NCBI GenBank assembly: GCA_965644295.1
Contig: CBFFRP010000141.1
Span: forward strand, 285,973 to 349,972
Origin: Paraphysomonas bandaiensis
Taxonomy: Eukaryota > Chrysophyceae
Length of the DNA stretch: 64,000 nt
Direction of reading: 5' to 3'
Shown: positions 12,653 to 23,023 of the stretch, one piece after another
How the letters are laid out: every line of letters starts with the position of its first letter
How positions within the stretch are numbered: position 1 is the first letter of the stretch
The notes under the pieces: generated by a model
The model's database searches: none
What the model was told of the DNA's origin: nothing
What the model saw: only the letters and a program-made list of their open reading frames with translations
Translations under genes and position numbers: made by a program

Positions 12653-13828
12653 ATGTCTTCATACATTTCTATTGCATCTGGTATAGTCTCTAAGATATCT
12701 CCTTCCAAGAAACCTGACTGGGCATGGTGCTATTGCTTCTTTCCTGCATTAGTTGTATATTTTGCATTGTTAATGAGTCATATTAACACCAAACCTACAA
12801 CGGGATATATTGAGATACTTGATAGTGATATGCATAAAATCATATCACCATCAGCTAATATCGAGATTATTGCAACCGGAATGAATTGGACTGAAGGACC
12901 TTTATGGATTGACGATGAGACTCTCTCCTCTAGTTATCTCTTGTTTTCAGACACAATAACTAACAGAGTTTGGAAATGGGAGGAAGGCAAGGGCTTCTTC
13001 ACAATTGGTAAAACTTTGTATATGGAGCATAGTGGTTGCAAACTGGACAACCCGTGGTGTACTAATATTAAGGAGCCTGGATCTAATGGGCTGATATCAC
13101 TTCTCGGGTCTAAGACGGATGATATCATTTTGTGTGAACACGGAGAGCGGTCAGTATCATTAGTATATGCAAATGGAAGTCGCGTTGTACTTGCCTCCCA
13201 CTACGAAAAAAAACGGCTTAACTCTCCAAACGATGTGGTGTGGTCTCCCGAGCAGAACTTATATTTTACCGACCCCCCATTCGGCTTGTATGATAAGTCT
13301 GGGAAGATAATTCAGGATCAACAGCAAAATCGCAACGGCGTGTATATGATTCCCCGACAACAGGTACATTATGCTCTGCAGAGCGGAGGAACGTCAGCTG
13401 ACTTGGTCCTTCTGGATGACACAATGACACGCCCCAATGGCATTGCTTTTTCGCCAGACTTCTCCAAACTGTTTGTATCAAATTGTGACCACACAGCGGC
13501 GTATTGGAAGGTATTTGACGTGAAGTCGGATGGTACTTTGGGGGATGGAAAGGTTTTCTTCGATGCAACAGAGTTGCGTGCTGTAGATCCTCTACAAAAC
13601 AATCCTGATGGGTTTAAGTTAGACATTAATGGTAATGTTTTTGCCACTGGTCCTGGTGGTGTATTAGTTATGTCCTCTGGTGGGAAGTTGTTAGGTAGAC
13701 TTCATCTAGATAGAAAAGCGTCAAATGTTGCATTTGGTAGTGATGGATATCTCTATATTACGGCCACAGATGCTGTGATGCGAGTCAAAGTACAAACACG
13801 TCCAGCGAAAGCTTACATGCTGCGGTAA
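12653..13828 (+). CDS. Membrane-anchored SMP-30/gluconolactonase-like protein
   Basis: Single exon of 391 aa starting at the ATG at 12653 (MSSYISIASG). Residues about 24-45 form one hydrophobic segment (WCYCFFPALVVYFALLM), a likely signal anchor, so the rest should lie in the lumen or outside the cell. The remainder is a six-bladed propeller of the SMP-30/gluconolactonase family, shown by the ordered motifs WTEGPLW, CEHGERSV, KKRLNSPNDVV, YFTDPPFGLYD, RPNGIAFSPDFSKLFVSN, NPDGFKLDINGNVFATGPGG and SNVAFGSDGYLYITA. These supply the metal-binding Glu, Asn and Asp positions of calcium-dependent lactonases. The natural substrate cannot be read from sequence. It is closer to gluconolactonase-type enzymes than the second propeller gene at 52.1 kb. 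Confidence 0.88.
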   Translation: MSSYISIASGIVSKISPSKKPDWAWCYCFFPALVVYFALLMSHINTKPTTGYIEILDSDMHKIISPSANIEIIATGMNWTEGPLWIDDETLSSSYLLFSDTITNRVWKWEEGKGFFTIGKTLYMEHSGCKLDNPWCTNIKEPGSNGLISLLGSKTDDIILCEHGERSVSLVYANGSRVVLASHYEKKRLNSPNDVVWSPEQNLYFTDPPFGLYDKSGKIIQDQQQNRNGVYMIPRQQVHYALQSGGTSADLVLLDDTMTRPNGIAFSPDFSKLFVSNCDHTAAYWKVFDVKSDGTLGDGKVFFDATELRAVDPLQNNPDGFKLDINGNVFATGPGGVLVMSSGGKLLGRLHLDRKASNVAFGSDGYLYITATDAVMRVKVQTRPAKAYMLR

Positions 13829-14683
13829 TTGGAAGTCGTGGTGTAAGTAATAACGCTATTTATTATTATTGAGAACGTGTAGCTATTCTTCTATATACTT
13901 GTTTAAATACAATCCTATTAGAATTGGACATTACACTGAAGTTGACCTTGCTCTTCAAGTAAACCTTACACTTGATTTGCTCATGCAACGCACTTTCAAG
14001 AAATATTATACTTATCAACCTTAACACTTCACAACATAATCATGCCACACGTTCTGAACATCTGCTCTCAGAAACAGCTGTTTATCATTCGTTCACCAGT
14101 CAATCCTATATCTTATATAGTCATATAATCATATATCATTAACTGAATTGACTTTCTTTGAAACTATGTTCACCCCGTTCCAACATGAGTTGAATTCACT
14201 TTTGAACTCTATTTGCACTATATATATCGTATCATACAGCAACACCTAACATACAAGAAGCGCAGTTTGTTGTTGTCACTGCGACAATGACACGAAATAT
14301 TGCTTTTGCTTGATGTAATACAACGTGGAAATCGAGGAGTAAAGGCTATTTATCGTTTCCAACTTCTAACCATACACCAAATTGAATAAACACAGGAGAA
14401 ATGCAGACACACAAACTGGATAACTGCACAGAGCATCTGCTAAAACAAAATTGTAAAGTTGACAATAAAATATAAAATGTATTAACTTTCATAACGCCAA
14501 ACAAAAAGAACCGCAGAATAGTGGTGCTATATCTACATCTCTACATCTATATTCATTTCTCCTATGTTTAATCGATCGTACAAATACCTATATTTACTAC
14601 GAGCAAACATAACTTATGACACCTCACAAATGACATGCCAGACTTCAAAAATTGCGTAGCTTAAAGCACGCATCGCACTAAAA
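13829..14683. other. Intergenic between convergent genes, no gene seen
   Basis: AT-rich spacer holding the 3' ends of the plus-strand SMP-30-like gene and the minus-strand vWA gene. I see no open frame with recognisable content and no repeat of note. Confidence 0.5.
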
Positions 14684-16070
14684 CTACAGTATATTGCATG
14701 CGGCAAGTCCTTTCGCGTAGCACCTGCGTAGCCGATTCTCCTTAATCCACCTGATTTCTCGTCTAGTGATAGGATCCCAAGTCCGAATTTCCTTGCGATT
14801 AAAGTTGAAGACAGCCCCAAAAAAATGTCGCCCGTCTGTTGTTTGGGGTAGATCATTTTCCGGGGATACGCCAAACCTATTGTCCAACCGTTCTAAGTTA
14901 GTACAATTCGATGCAATAAGCTGAAGTAAATGGCAGAGGACAATTAAGCACTTGTGCGAATACTCACAAGACAATCAACAAGCGTCTCATATCATCCGGT
15001 GGAAGTTTCTTTTTATCAATGAGACCCATCTCTTCGAGCTGCACACCCCACTCTCGCAGCTGATGTAGAGGTAGGCCATATGTCAACCACGGGTTGTGTG
15101 TATACACCTCCCTTGCCTCACCGACAAAGTCGTCTAGGACATCCATCTCTAATTCTAATTCGTTATCAATATTATTCCAGTAGTTTACAACTTGCACATC
15201 ATCCGTGCAAAGCTTGATCACTATCCACACTGGTAACTCCTGCGACAACAAAAACAAATATGAGCAGGAAAAGTGGACGAATCTGTTATTGCAGCGAAAC
15301 AACTGGGCAGAAGTGACTGAAATAATATCATTCAAATACTCATCCTCTTGTACCTGTAATGGACGCAAGGCAGTAATGATGTCACCATCGCTTGACTCGC
15401 CATCCGTGGCGATCACTACGACTGCTTTCTGGTCCTGCTGTCTCAAAGTAGGCTCCATATCTCGAATTTGTCCAGTTATTTCACGTATATGTCGACACAG
15501 TGGTGTAGCTCCACTCGGACTCTGAAAAACAAATTTGTTATCAACCTGTAACATGAAAGGAGAAGGAATATACTTGGTCCAATAAGGCCCGGAACATTTT
15601 GTAATTTGCACCATTGTCGTTTTTCCTTCCGACAACTATAGGATGAGATCCATTGAGCAAGCGAAACTCTGTCGGCGCACCCAGTTTTTCAGCAAGTGTG
15701 GCATGGAATCGCAACGAATCCGCTAACTCAACCCATCTTGAGCATGGTACAGACCTCACCCTACCGTTAGGCGCTGTGATATTATGATGCCCATCCGAAG
15801 CTGCCATCGAGCCTGCAAAGGTGTTAGTTGTATGCATCCACTGAACACCAACCCACCAGAATCGTCAACCAGAATGAACCGTACAGGATACTTCATAGCA
15901 CTTTTAATTGCAACACTTTGAAGTCCTTGTGGCCATTTGTTTTCTGTTAAGAATCTAGTGACCTCTGCATGACCGTTATCGCTGAAGGGAGGAGGGGGAT
16001 AACGGCTCATTGCTATAGATGGATTGCTCTCTGGAGGGGGAGGCAAATGCCCCTGCTCACTGCCATGCAT
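14684..16070 (-). CDS. vWA-like domain protein with intact MIDAS motif
   Basis: Exons read as 15857-16070, 15574-15812, 15354-15545, 15239 down to about 14968, and 14684-14920. The product is roughly 380 aa. The N-terminus has Pro-rich patches and a helical segment (EVTRFLTENKWPQGLQS). A von Willebrand A-type fold follows, with the MIDAS sequence VDDSGSMAASDG (DxSxS) built exactly across the first intron, then SPSGATPL and VVVIATDGESSDGD. Next come VWIVIKLCTD, YWNNIDNELELEMDVLDD and NPWLTYGLPLHQLREWG. I recall this long conserved block from eukaryotic vWA proteins of unknown function in fungi and protists. The MIDAS predicts Mg-dependent ligand binding. The last intron is a problem: with donor 14967 and acceptor 14921 the frame is off by one. 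Either a nearby non-standard donor is used or the sequence has an indel. The 24-nt segment at 15522-15545 (VDNKFVFQ) may instead be intronic. Confidence 0.8.
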
Positions 16071-17042
16071 AGTATATGTATATCCTACAAGATAAATGTG
16101 TATTGAGGTAGCTTTATATACTATACAGTTAATAGATGAGGATCACCTGTGCGCTATGTGTGTATCCTCTGCTCACTGCTGTACTGCAATACATACAGAG
16201 TATACCTCTATACCTGTATAGCGTATAGCTGTATTGAACTGCGTACATATATATATATAGGTATACGGTATACACGCATACAGTGTATGTAGGAATTCCA
16301 AGTCGTATTCTTTCTATATAAACTACAACTACGACTACAGATTGGAATTCTATACAGAAATACACTGTACAGCATATGTATTCTGCAATAATACCATACG
16401 ATAATACCCACAAGATATCCGTCCACTATATATGGGCGGCTGTCCATCATATCATATCTTTGCATTGCATGCTACAATGTAACCATATCTGTGGATATCT
16501 GAAGATCACGAAGAGTATTATCGTGGACAATATCAACATAGCCTGCCCTAATCTAGGGATTCAATCCATTTGAGTTACACAGTTGCGCTATGAGGTCAAG
16601 ATCCAAGCACAAGTGAATCATGTTGAATATCATGATATCCGTGTTCTGATTTTGATTCCAATTAATCTAACCCGGAGTCAGTCCTTGCAATGCTAATAAA
16701 ATATTACAAGAGATCTATCGCACCAAGACGAGTGCATATTTCTGCACGACTATTAATGTTGATATTGTAGTAGGTAGTAGGACTAGTTACTTTTTGTTTA
16801 ACGGCCCTATTCCTACATATTCTTCTAGTAGGAACGCTTACACAACAGTGTAACGACTAATTTCATTGAATGTTGCTTCCAATTTATGACTAGCTGCTTG
16901 AATTCATACTTGACTAGAAAAGATAGTTTTTGAAAGGAAATCACACTTTGAATTGTACTTAATGTCATTTATATATGTACCACACCCCATGAATTCTATC
17001 GTACAAGGCGAATAGTAAAACGATTTGCACGAATAAATTTTA
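16071..17042. other. Intergenic, no gene seen
   Basis: Upstream region of the minus-strand vWA gene and 3' flank of the DHH phosphatase. The part at 16130-16460 is low-complexity TA/GTATAC-rich DNA in which several tyrosine-rich open frames arise by chance. Nothing else is supported. Confidence 0.5.
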
Positions 17043-18321
17043 TTATACATCACTGTTAGCCTCGTAAAAATGATCTTGAAACAACTGTATATCCGGGGCT
17101 AACTGCTTTCTTGATGCGCCCGTCGAACCCTGGTGATAAACTATGCAGCTCATGTCCATTCCAAAAAGCTGCTCAGCTTTTATCTGATCATCGTTCATTA
17201 TCGTTAAGTCGAAGCGGCAGTTTCCTTCACGACAGAGAAATTCGTGAAGGGATTGAGTGTAGTGCCTGGAAGGTGAACACACGAGTATTTCTCTCCTGCG
17301 TTGCGGGTGATGAACAAACGACATTACCACCATGCTATCCATACTGAAGTCACGAATCATGTTTCTTATCGCATCGCCGACCCCTTCCTTGTTCAGGAAG
17401 GCGGACACGGGCTGCAATACCGAAGATATTCCTACACAACCTTGCCCAAGTTGTCGTCCCTCCTCTTCGCTATGACAGTTTCCGCTGAAGAGCTTGAAAT
17501 CCATTCGGAGAGCATCCGAAGCGCTAAGTTCTCTCCAAAACACTGGATCCAGTTTGGCACCTCGCAATTTCTCGAAGAGATCATCACGGGAGTGGGGAGA
17601 AATCTCAGAAAGAGCACACAAAATACGAGAGTCACGCTCTGTTCCAATTCCGGCCACGGGGTCCATATTTATAGTACTTAGGACATGAGTAAAGGTTAGC
17701 AGGTAATAGATATATACTACAAACTTACTCAAGAGTAATAACTCCCATTAGAAGCGTTGCAATATCTTGAGTCAGCAGGTCACTTGATTGCACATTCTCC
17801 ATCACTTTATAGTACTCCTCTGCAACTAAAGTGCATGTTGATCCTGATGAAGCTTTTTGAGTTGAAGCATCGAAGGCAATATTGCGACACTCTGAGGGTA
17901 TCCATGAGTAATGTCCCTTGTCAATGTGATGATCAATAATTTCCACCACATTAGCACCATATTTCGCATGTAAATGGGGAGGCAAGTCGTTATGATCAGC
18001 AAGCGTCAACGCCAGGAGGCCTCTCTGAGATAATTCTTCCAGTGGGCACTCCTCAAGGCAGATAATTTCAGCGAGTGATAAATTCACTGTTTGAAGAAGA
18101 ATCTGCACCTCCCGACGAAAGTGCACATCAGAGCGCAGTATGGATGCAGCAGGTACATATGCTATATTCGAATTAGTGGATTTACATGACATTAAATATG
18201 CATAGCAGAGAGATGAGATAATGGAGTCAGCATCGCATGCTTGATTCCCCATGACGATGTTGACTTTAACATCGCCCACATTTCTTAATATAGATTTACA
18301 AGATTGCAAATATTTTAACAT
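17043..18321 (-). CDS. DHH/DHHA2 phosphatase, Prune/exopolyphosphatase family
   Basis: Two exons (17729-18321 and 17043-17676) joined by a 52-nt intron (17677-17728) give 408 aa from the ATG at 18321 (MLKYLQSCKS). The DHH domain has GNQACDADSIISSL, the aspartate motif ADHNDLPPH and the signature IIDHHIDKGHY. The C-terminal half is a DHHA2 domain, with LDPVFWRELSASD and ending in SSVLQPVSAFL and FLCREGNCRFDLTIMN. The family hydrolyses short-chain polyphosphate, pyrophosphate or cyclic nucleotides using Mn/Mg bound by these Asp/His residues. Unlike human PRUNE1, which from memory carries DHR at this motif, the DHH triad is intact here, so an active enzyme is expected. Length fits eukaryotic PPX1/Prune proteins. 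Confidence 0.9.
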
Positions 18322-18336
18322 TATTTCATTAATCAC

Positions 18337-18859
18337 TTATACACATATCACTATTAACAATCCATATCAATTCTAATAAGACATTAAAGTAGTGTTGTGT
18401 TGCTGGAGATGCATCCATATCATGCCATATCATGATAGGCGATCATACCACAGCAGTGTCCACAGCAATACTGCTGCTGCTGTCTAGTATTATCTAGCTC
18501 CATCCGTTAGGTTTACACCGGGGATGTGGCCCGGATAGACATCCGTTAACACCCGTCTCTATGTATGTTGTACTGCTGTGTGTACGTATGTACACACACT
18601 GCTATGATATGACAGTTAGGTACGACATACTCTGTATGACTGGGGCGTATACTCTGCTCAACACACATACACATATATATACACTAGCATTGATGGATCT
18701 TACATGCAAAGATCTGTATATGTATATGTTAGTATAAACTATCAGCCATCTATTCACTCCTAACACAATATTTATAATCACCCTGACAATCTCTATTATG
18801 TTTTTCATTCTGATTTCCATCTATCAACTGATGATATAAACTCTACTTTCACAGTCCCA
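18337..18859. promoter_or_regulatory. Divergent intergenic region
   Basis: About 520 bp between the starts of the minus-strand DHH phosphatase and the plus-strand 7-TM gene, so it should hold both promoters. It contains a short CAGCAG/CTGCTG-rich patch near 18450-18485 and the word CATCCGTTA twice (about 18502 and 18549). No assigned regulatory motif. Confidence 0.4.
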
Positions 18860-19919
18860 ATGGATTTTTTCTTTGTTATTGGTATCACTGGTATTGGTAT
18901 ATATGCAACATTATTTCTATACTGTGTATTTCAAATTGCACTATTTATTCGCGCTATAAACAAGGACTATCAGTTCTTGATTCATAAACTTTCCTTTCAT
19001 GTCATGTATGGTGTGTACTCCCTATTGGAATGCTTATACTTTGTGAGCCTTTTTGTATACGATTACTACGTTCGATGGGGTACAGCGATTCATTTAATGG
19101 CTTTATACTGGAACTTGTTAGCATTTGTGACGGTATTTGTCTTAGAAATGTGTATCCACTGTTTCATTCGTGAATGTTTAGATAATAATGCTATGGAGTG
19201 TCACAACATATCACGGAAGAATATCAAAAACCCAACGATATGTGGGACGCATATTTTTGGGATTCAATTTAGTATCAACAATTGCGGATATTATTTTATG
19301 GTGTATGTATTCTGAAATTTGATTGCTTTATATCAATATTGTTTGGCTAGGTATTACTCTTGATGAGAATAATTCGCTGAATCCCTTACGATCGACTTTG
19401 ACTCTAATTTACGTTTTTTCGCTACTAATGTTATCATTGGGGTTGTACGTTCATGGTTACCGTCTGAAGTTGAAGTTGAGGCTCTCTATACCTCGCGGAA
19501 GCCCCGACGCGGCGACCATTAAAGCCAAGATGGAAGCAGTATATCAGCGAATAAATGCTGTTTTGATTGTGTGCATATTGTGCTATGGTCTGCGAGCTAT
19601 TCTTATACTAGTTCTAGTGTGCGACCGTGCAGCTCTGTATGATATTCCCCTGTTGGTGTGGTTTGTTCTGACCGCATTTATCCCCACAATCGGCCCGGTA
19701 TGTGGTACGATCTTATGCTATGAAATTCCTAATTGCTGTTTTCAGGGAATCACATTTCTCTATATTATGCGCTATCAGCCCGAGCATTGTAGTCCCAGTA
19801 GTAACGAAGACAGTGTTGATGTCATAAAATCTCCTTTGGGTCAGGCCGAGGAAGGGTCTGAAACGATTCCGTCTATTGTAGTTATGGGAGACATGCACAG
19901 CAATAGCAGCCCCAGCTAA
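18860..19919 (+). CDS. Seven-transmembrane protein, TOM1/TOM3 (THH1)-like
   Basis: Three exons (18860-19132, 19182-19302, 19351-19919) with introns of 49 and 48 nt encode 320 aa. Splicing is supported by restored hydrophobic helices: AFVT joins IIMLWSVTTYHGR, and DIILWC joins ITLDENNS. Seven hydrophobic segments are visible: GIYATLFLYCVFQIALFI, VMYGVYSLLECLYFVSLFVY, LMALYWNLLAFVTIIML, FLGFNLVSTIADIILWC, LIYVFSLLMLSLGLYVHGY, INAVLIVCILCYGLRAILIL and LLVWFVLTAFIPTIGPVCG. Their spacing, short loops and a cytosolic acidic C-tail resemble the THH1/TOM1/TOM3 and GPR137 type of 7-TM proteins. That family call is tentative, since I see no diagnostic motif. A classical GPCR with a DRY motif is not supported. 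Confidence 0.75.
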
Positions 19920-20452
19920 CTCTGACGGATTAGGTGTTCATAGCATTCATTTTGTTATCGATGAAAGAACTACACATATTATTTAGTATATTAAAGTATC
20001 TTTGTTTTTCGTTGATGATAACACCAATTCAGCAACAATGAACAAATATATCGCATCATTTTTGTAGCTCGCAACTGTCGGAGCATTCATTATCCACAGT
20101 GCATATGTGCATATTATTAAATCCTGTTTACTTTCTCCATAGTGGAATGAGTTGGCGTACTGAATTTCTATGCTTACGTGTTTAGTAAAAGTAGTTTAAG
20201 TTTTAAGTAACATGTGTTGGCGTAGTTTCTGTTCATTTTCGTCTGGTGGCGGTGGTACCAGATTAAAAGCACATTGAAATAGTGAGCTAATCCGCTTGGC
20301 ACATTACTTACTTTCAGCATATCAAGTTGTTGTAAATAATTTAAAATTGTTATTTAGAGATTCTATTATGATGGCAATACTTATTCTTTTAGATAATGGT
20401 CATTATTGAACTAGATCTCAGAGAGAAATTGTAGCTAGACTAGATAGATTAA
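19920..20452. other. Intergenic, no gene seen
   Basis: AT-rich 3' flank of the 7-TM gene leading into the Copia remnants. No open frame or structured element recognised. Confidence 0.5.
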
Positions 20453-20905
20453 TTAATCTCGTTTACACGAATTATAACAAACAACTACTACTAAACCGAG
20501 AGAATAACCCCACTGCTTAGGCCAGATCAGGTCTCGTATGTATTGCCAGATGCAATACTGCTCCAATAATTCGCCTATACTGAAGTGATTCGACCCACTG
20601 CGTCTGCTCCTCCGTGAGCTCACGTTCCTCTGCCAATAGATCCTTGTTCTTACACTACCCTTTCCCATAACTGAGCTGAATTTCTTAATAATATTCTTTG
20701 CATACTCGGATTGGTCCAACATATACCTGCTGTCGCCTCTGGTTATCCTGATATTCAGAAACCGCTGACACTCACCCAGATCATGCATTTCAAGGTTTTC
20801 ACTGAACCTACGCTTAACACTTTCCAAGTAGTTAAGGTTAAGGTCAGCAGATGCAAGTATAATATCATCCACATATTATATATTTACAATAAATGCAGCT
20901 TTCCA
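20453..20905 (-). pseudogene. Copia (Ty1) retrotransposon reverse transcriptase fragment
   Basis: On the minus strand the reverse transcriptase catalytic box appears as YVDDIILAS near 20870-20850. It is followed by the Copia-typical ECQRFLNIRI, YMLDQSEYAKNIIKKF, and after a frameshift TEEQTQWVESLQYRR and GAVLHLAIHTRPDLA. The frame shifts at least once around 20640 and the upstream part has stops, so this is a dead fragment. It is head to head with a second Copia fragment at 21.25 kb. Confidence 0.8.
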
Positions 20906-20925
20906 TTACTCCATCTCATATACAA

Positions 20926-21243
20926 ACATGTGTTCAAGATACATGCAGTGAAATGCATTTATCGATGTGTTTGTTCCACTGCCTTGGTAAAGACCTCAAT
21001 CAATATACATATATTATATATATTACAATATTTGCCAAAATATCTCGCTTCACTGGGTGCACATTTTGGAAAGGTTATATTCGGCGGAAGCAGTTGCAGC
21101 GTAAGTGCAAAGGCATCTGTATTGATTTTTTTCAGTTGATAAAGGCACTATAAGGATTGAGGTCTTTACCAAGGCAGTGGAACAAACACATTGATAAATT
21201 TATCAAATCGTTGCATTTCACTGCATGTATCTTGGACACATGT
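20926..21243. repeat. Inverted repeat joining two Copia fragments
   Basis: Left arm 20926-21001 and right arm 21155-21243 are inverted copies, with about 76 bases alignable and a 13-base insertion in the right arm. The shared core includes TTTGTTCCACTGCCTTGG. The arms lie inside the 5' side of the two head-to-head Copia fragments, so they are two copies of the same Copia segment in opposite orientation. They do not look like element termini. Confidence 0.7.
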
Positions 21244-21400
21244 ATATTATGTATACATAATAGATTCAGTGAGAGTGAGTTCGATTTACATGTGTTCAGT
21301 AATTCAGACTGGGCTGGTGATAGGATGCCTCGGCGGTCCACAACGGGATACATTTTATTTTTATGTGCAAGGTGATACTGGTGTGGCTTGAGGGGGTGTC
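21244..21400 (+). pseudogene. Copia retrotransposon RNase H-region fragment
   Basis: The plus-strand frame reads FSESEFDLHVFSNSDWAGD followed by RRSTTGYILFLC. This is the conserved block at the start of the Copia RNase H domain (the DADWAGD and RRSTTGY motifs). It is cut off within about 50 codons by stops. It is oriented opposite to the reverse transcriptase fragment at 20.45-20.9 kb. Confidence 0.75.
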
Positions 21401-21808
21401 CAAGGATCCCGGACTCCTAGTAGCGAAGTTGACACCATTCTTTATGAACAGCAAGAGTGCAAGGATCTCTCCGAGAGTCCTGTCCATCAATAGAGGTAGA
21501 AGTACATTAACATCAAGTATCACTGGGTGAGAGAGCTAGTTAATGGAAAATTTCCTACATCATAGTTGATTCATGTGTCCTCGCTGAAGCGATAGATTAG
21601 AATATAATCCGTATTCTAATACATTCACGTCTCAGTCAGCACCGACTATTGATTACAATACACTACAATTTTATTGTACTGTACGTCAGCACTGTGTCAA
21701 CACATATACAGTGTTAATAGAACTTCAAACTAGGCAAAATACGTCCTGCAAGAATGCAATACAATTATAGGGTTTCCTAACTCAAGCGTATACAACATAC
21801 ATAATATA
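21401..21808. other. Intergenic, probable decayed Copia tail
   Basis: Follows the RNase H fragment. The first 130 bases may be further Copia sequence, but the frame is lost. The rest is AT-rich with no feature recognised. Confidence 0.4.
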
Positions 21809-22905
21809 TTACTCAGGTGGTATAATGTCAGATAACAACAATTGAACATTCGAAAGAGCGATAATTCGTTTCAAATCATCGACACTCTCTAAGTATTCTA
21901 CAAATTTTGACAGCCAGTATCTGACAAAACTACAGTCAACATCACACATATCGCTCCCGTCATTAGCTCTTGCTCTACATACTATCTCCGACTTCATAGA
22001 CGAAATCAGTTTAGAAATCCGTTTCTTCTCTCCTTTTTCAGTGTAGAAAAAGCCTGACTCTTGTAATACCGCAGAAACGATCTAATAAAAGTAAATTAGA
22101 GTATTAAAGTGAGAGCGTAACACATACTTGTCGTAATTTAATATCTAACGTGTGCATGTAGTTGTCATGATTAGCGCTGTGGCTCTGACTTTCTAACCGT
22201 GCTTCAAGCACTTGCTGGCGCTCCACCGCTTTAGAGCACGCAAAATCAGCTTTCTCTATAATATTATTCACATGTTCATGCAAGCTGTACAAACATTAAA
22301 AGTATCGCAGTAGAGTAGAAAAGTACCTATCCAGCGACATATCTCCACTGATGCGCACATTATCGGATTCCCATCCAACATCACTTGGCGGTTCAAACTT
22401 TGACCAAATATTGCGCATAGACTACAAGGATAATGCGTTAGTGCTCCAAAGTTCATAAAATAGTAGTACCTCATCGGTAACACGCGATGCACCTGCCCGC
22501 TCAGCATTCCGTGCACACACAACATCAAACGTTGAGTCGATGTACACAGTTAGATACCCCGCCATATGATCTCGTGCTAACTGATATATTTTACGGCGCA
22601 TACTCCTGTAAAACATAATATCGTCTATAACGATAATATCCGCATGACATGCATTCAAAGCTGATGAGATTCGTTCAATACCAGCCCTTCGAGATAATGC
22701 AAAAGATTCTTCATTCCAGGAATCTAACATGACATGAATATACAGTATATATATCTTTTATATGAAGCATACCTCTATCTATCTCATAATCATCGAATGA
22801 TATGACTTGTACTGTACGAGGAGATAAGGACAGAGCATGGGATAGGGTAGACTTTCCTGAGCCAGGAACACCGCATATGACAATTACACAACAGTTACAA
22901 GGCAT
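21809..22905 (-). CDS. PSTK: L-seryl-tRNA(Sec) kinase
   Basis: Five exons (22773-22905, 22470-22723, 22327-22421, 22128-22284, 21809-22081) with introns of 42-49 nt close in frame to 303 aa. The start MPCNCCVIVICG leads directly into a P-loop (GVPGSGKSTL, residues about 12-21). The kinase core continues with VISFDDYEID and IIVIDDIMFYRSMRRKIYQL, which matches the characteristic LDDNFYYQSMRYEVYQL block of eukaryotic PSTK. It goes on to YIDSTFDVVCARNAER, with RVTDESMRNIWSKFEPP after the splice. The C-terminal half is helical, as in the family. PSTK phosphorylates Ser-tRNA(Sec) so that SepSecS can make selenocysteinyl-tRNA. Its presence implies that this organism uses selenocysteine. Confidence 0.9.
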
Positions 22906-23023
22906 ATGAATAGAATAAAAGATGAGAGAAAAGTATTCACGGCATGTTAATGTGTCTATCTATCAGTGTTGAGGGTTGTATCTATGTGTTATTATATGCA
23001 TATCATACCATTGCATTCATATA

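Noticed and set aside
16129-16573. Tyrosine-rich open frames on both strands
   Set aside because: They lie in low-complexity TATAC/GTATA DNA upstream of the vWA gene and have no motif or sensible start context.
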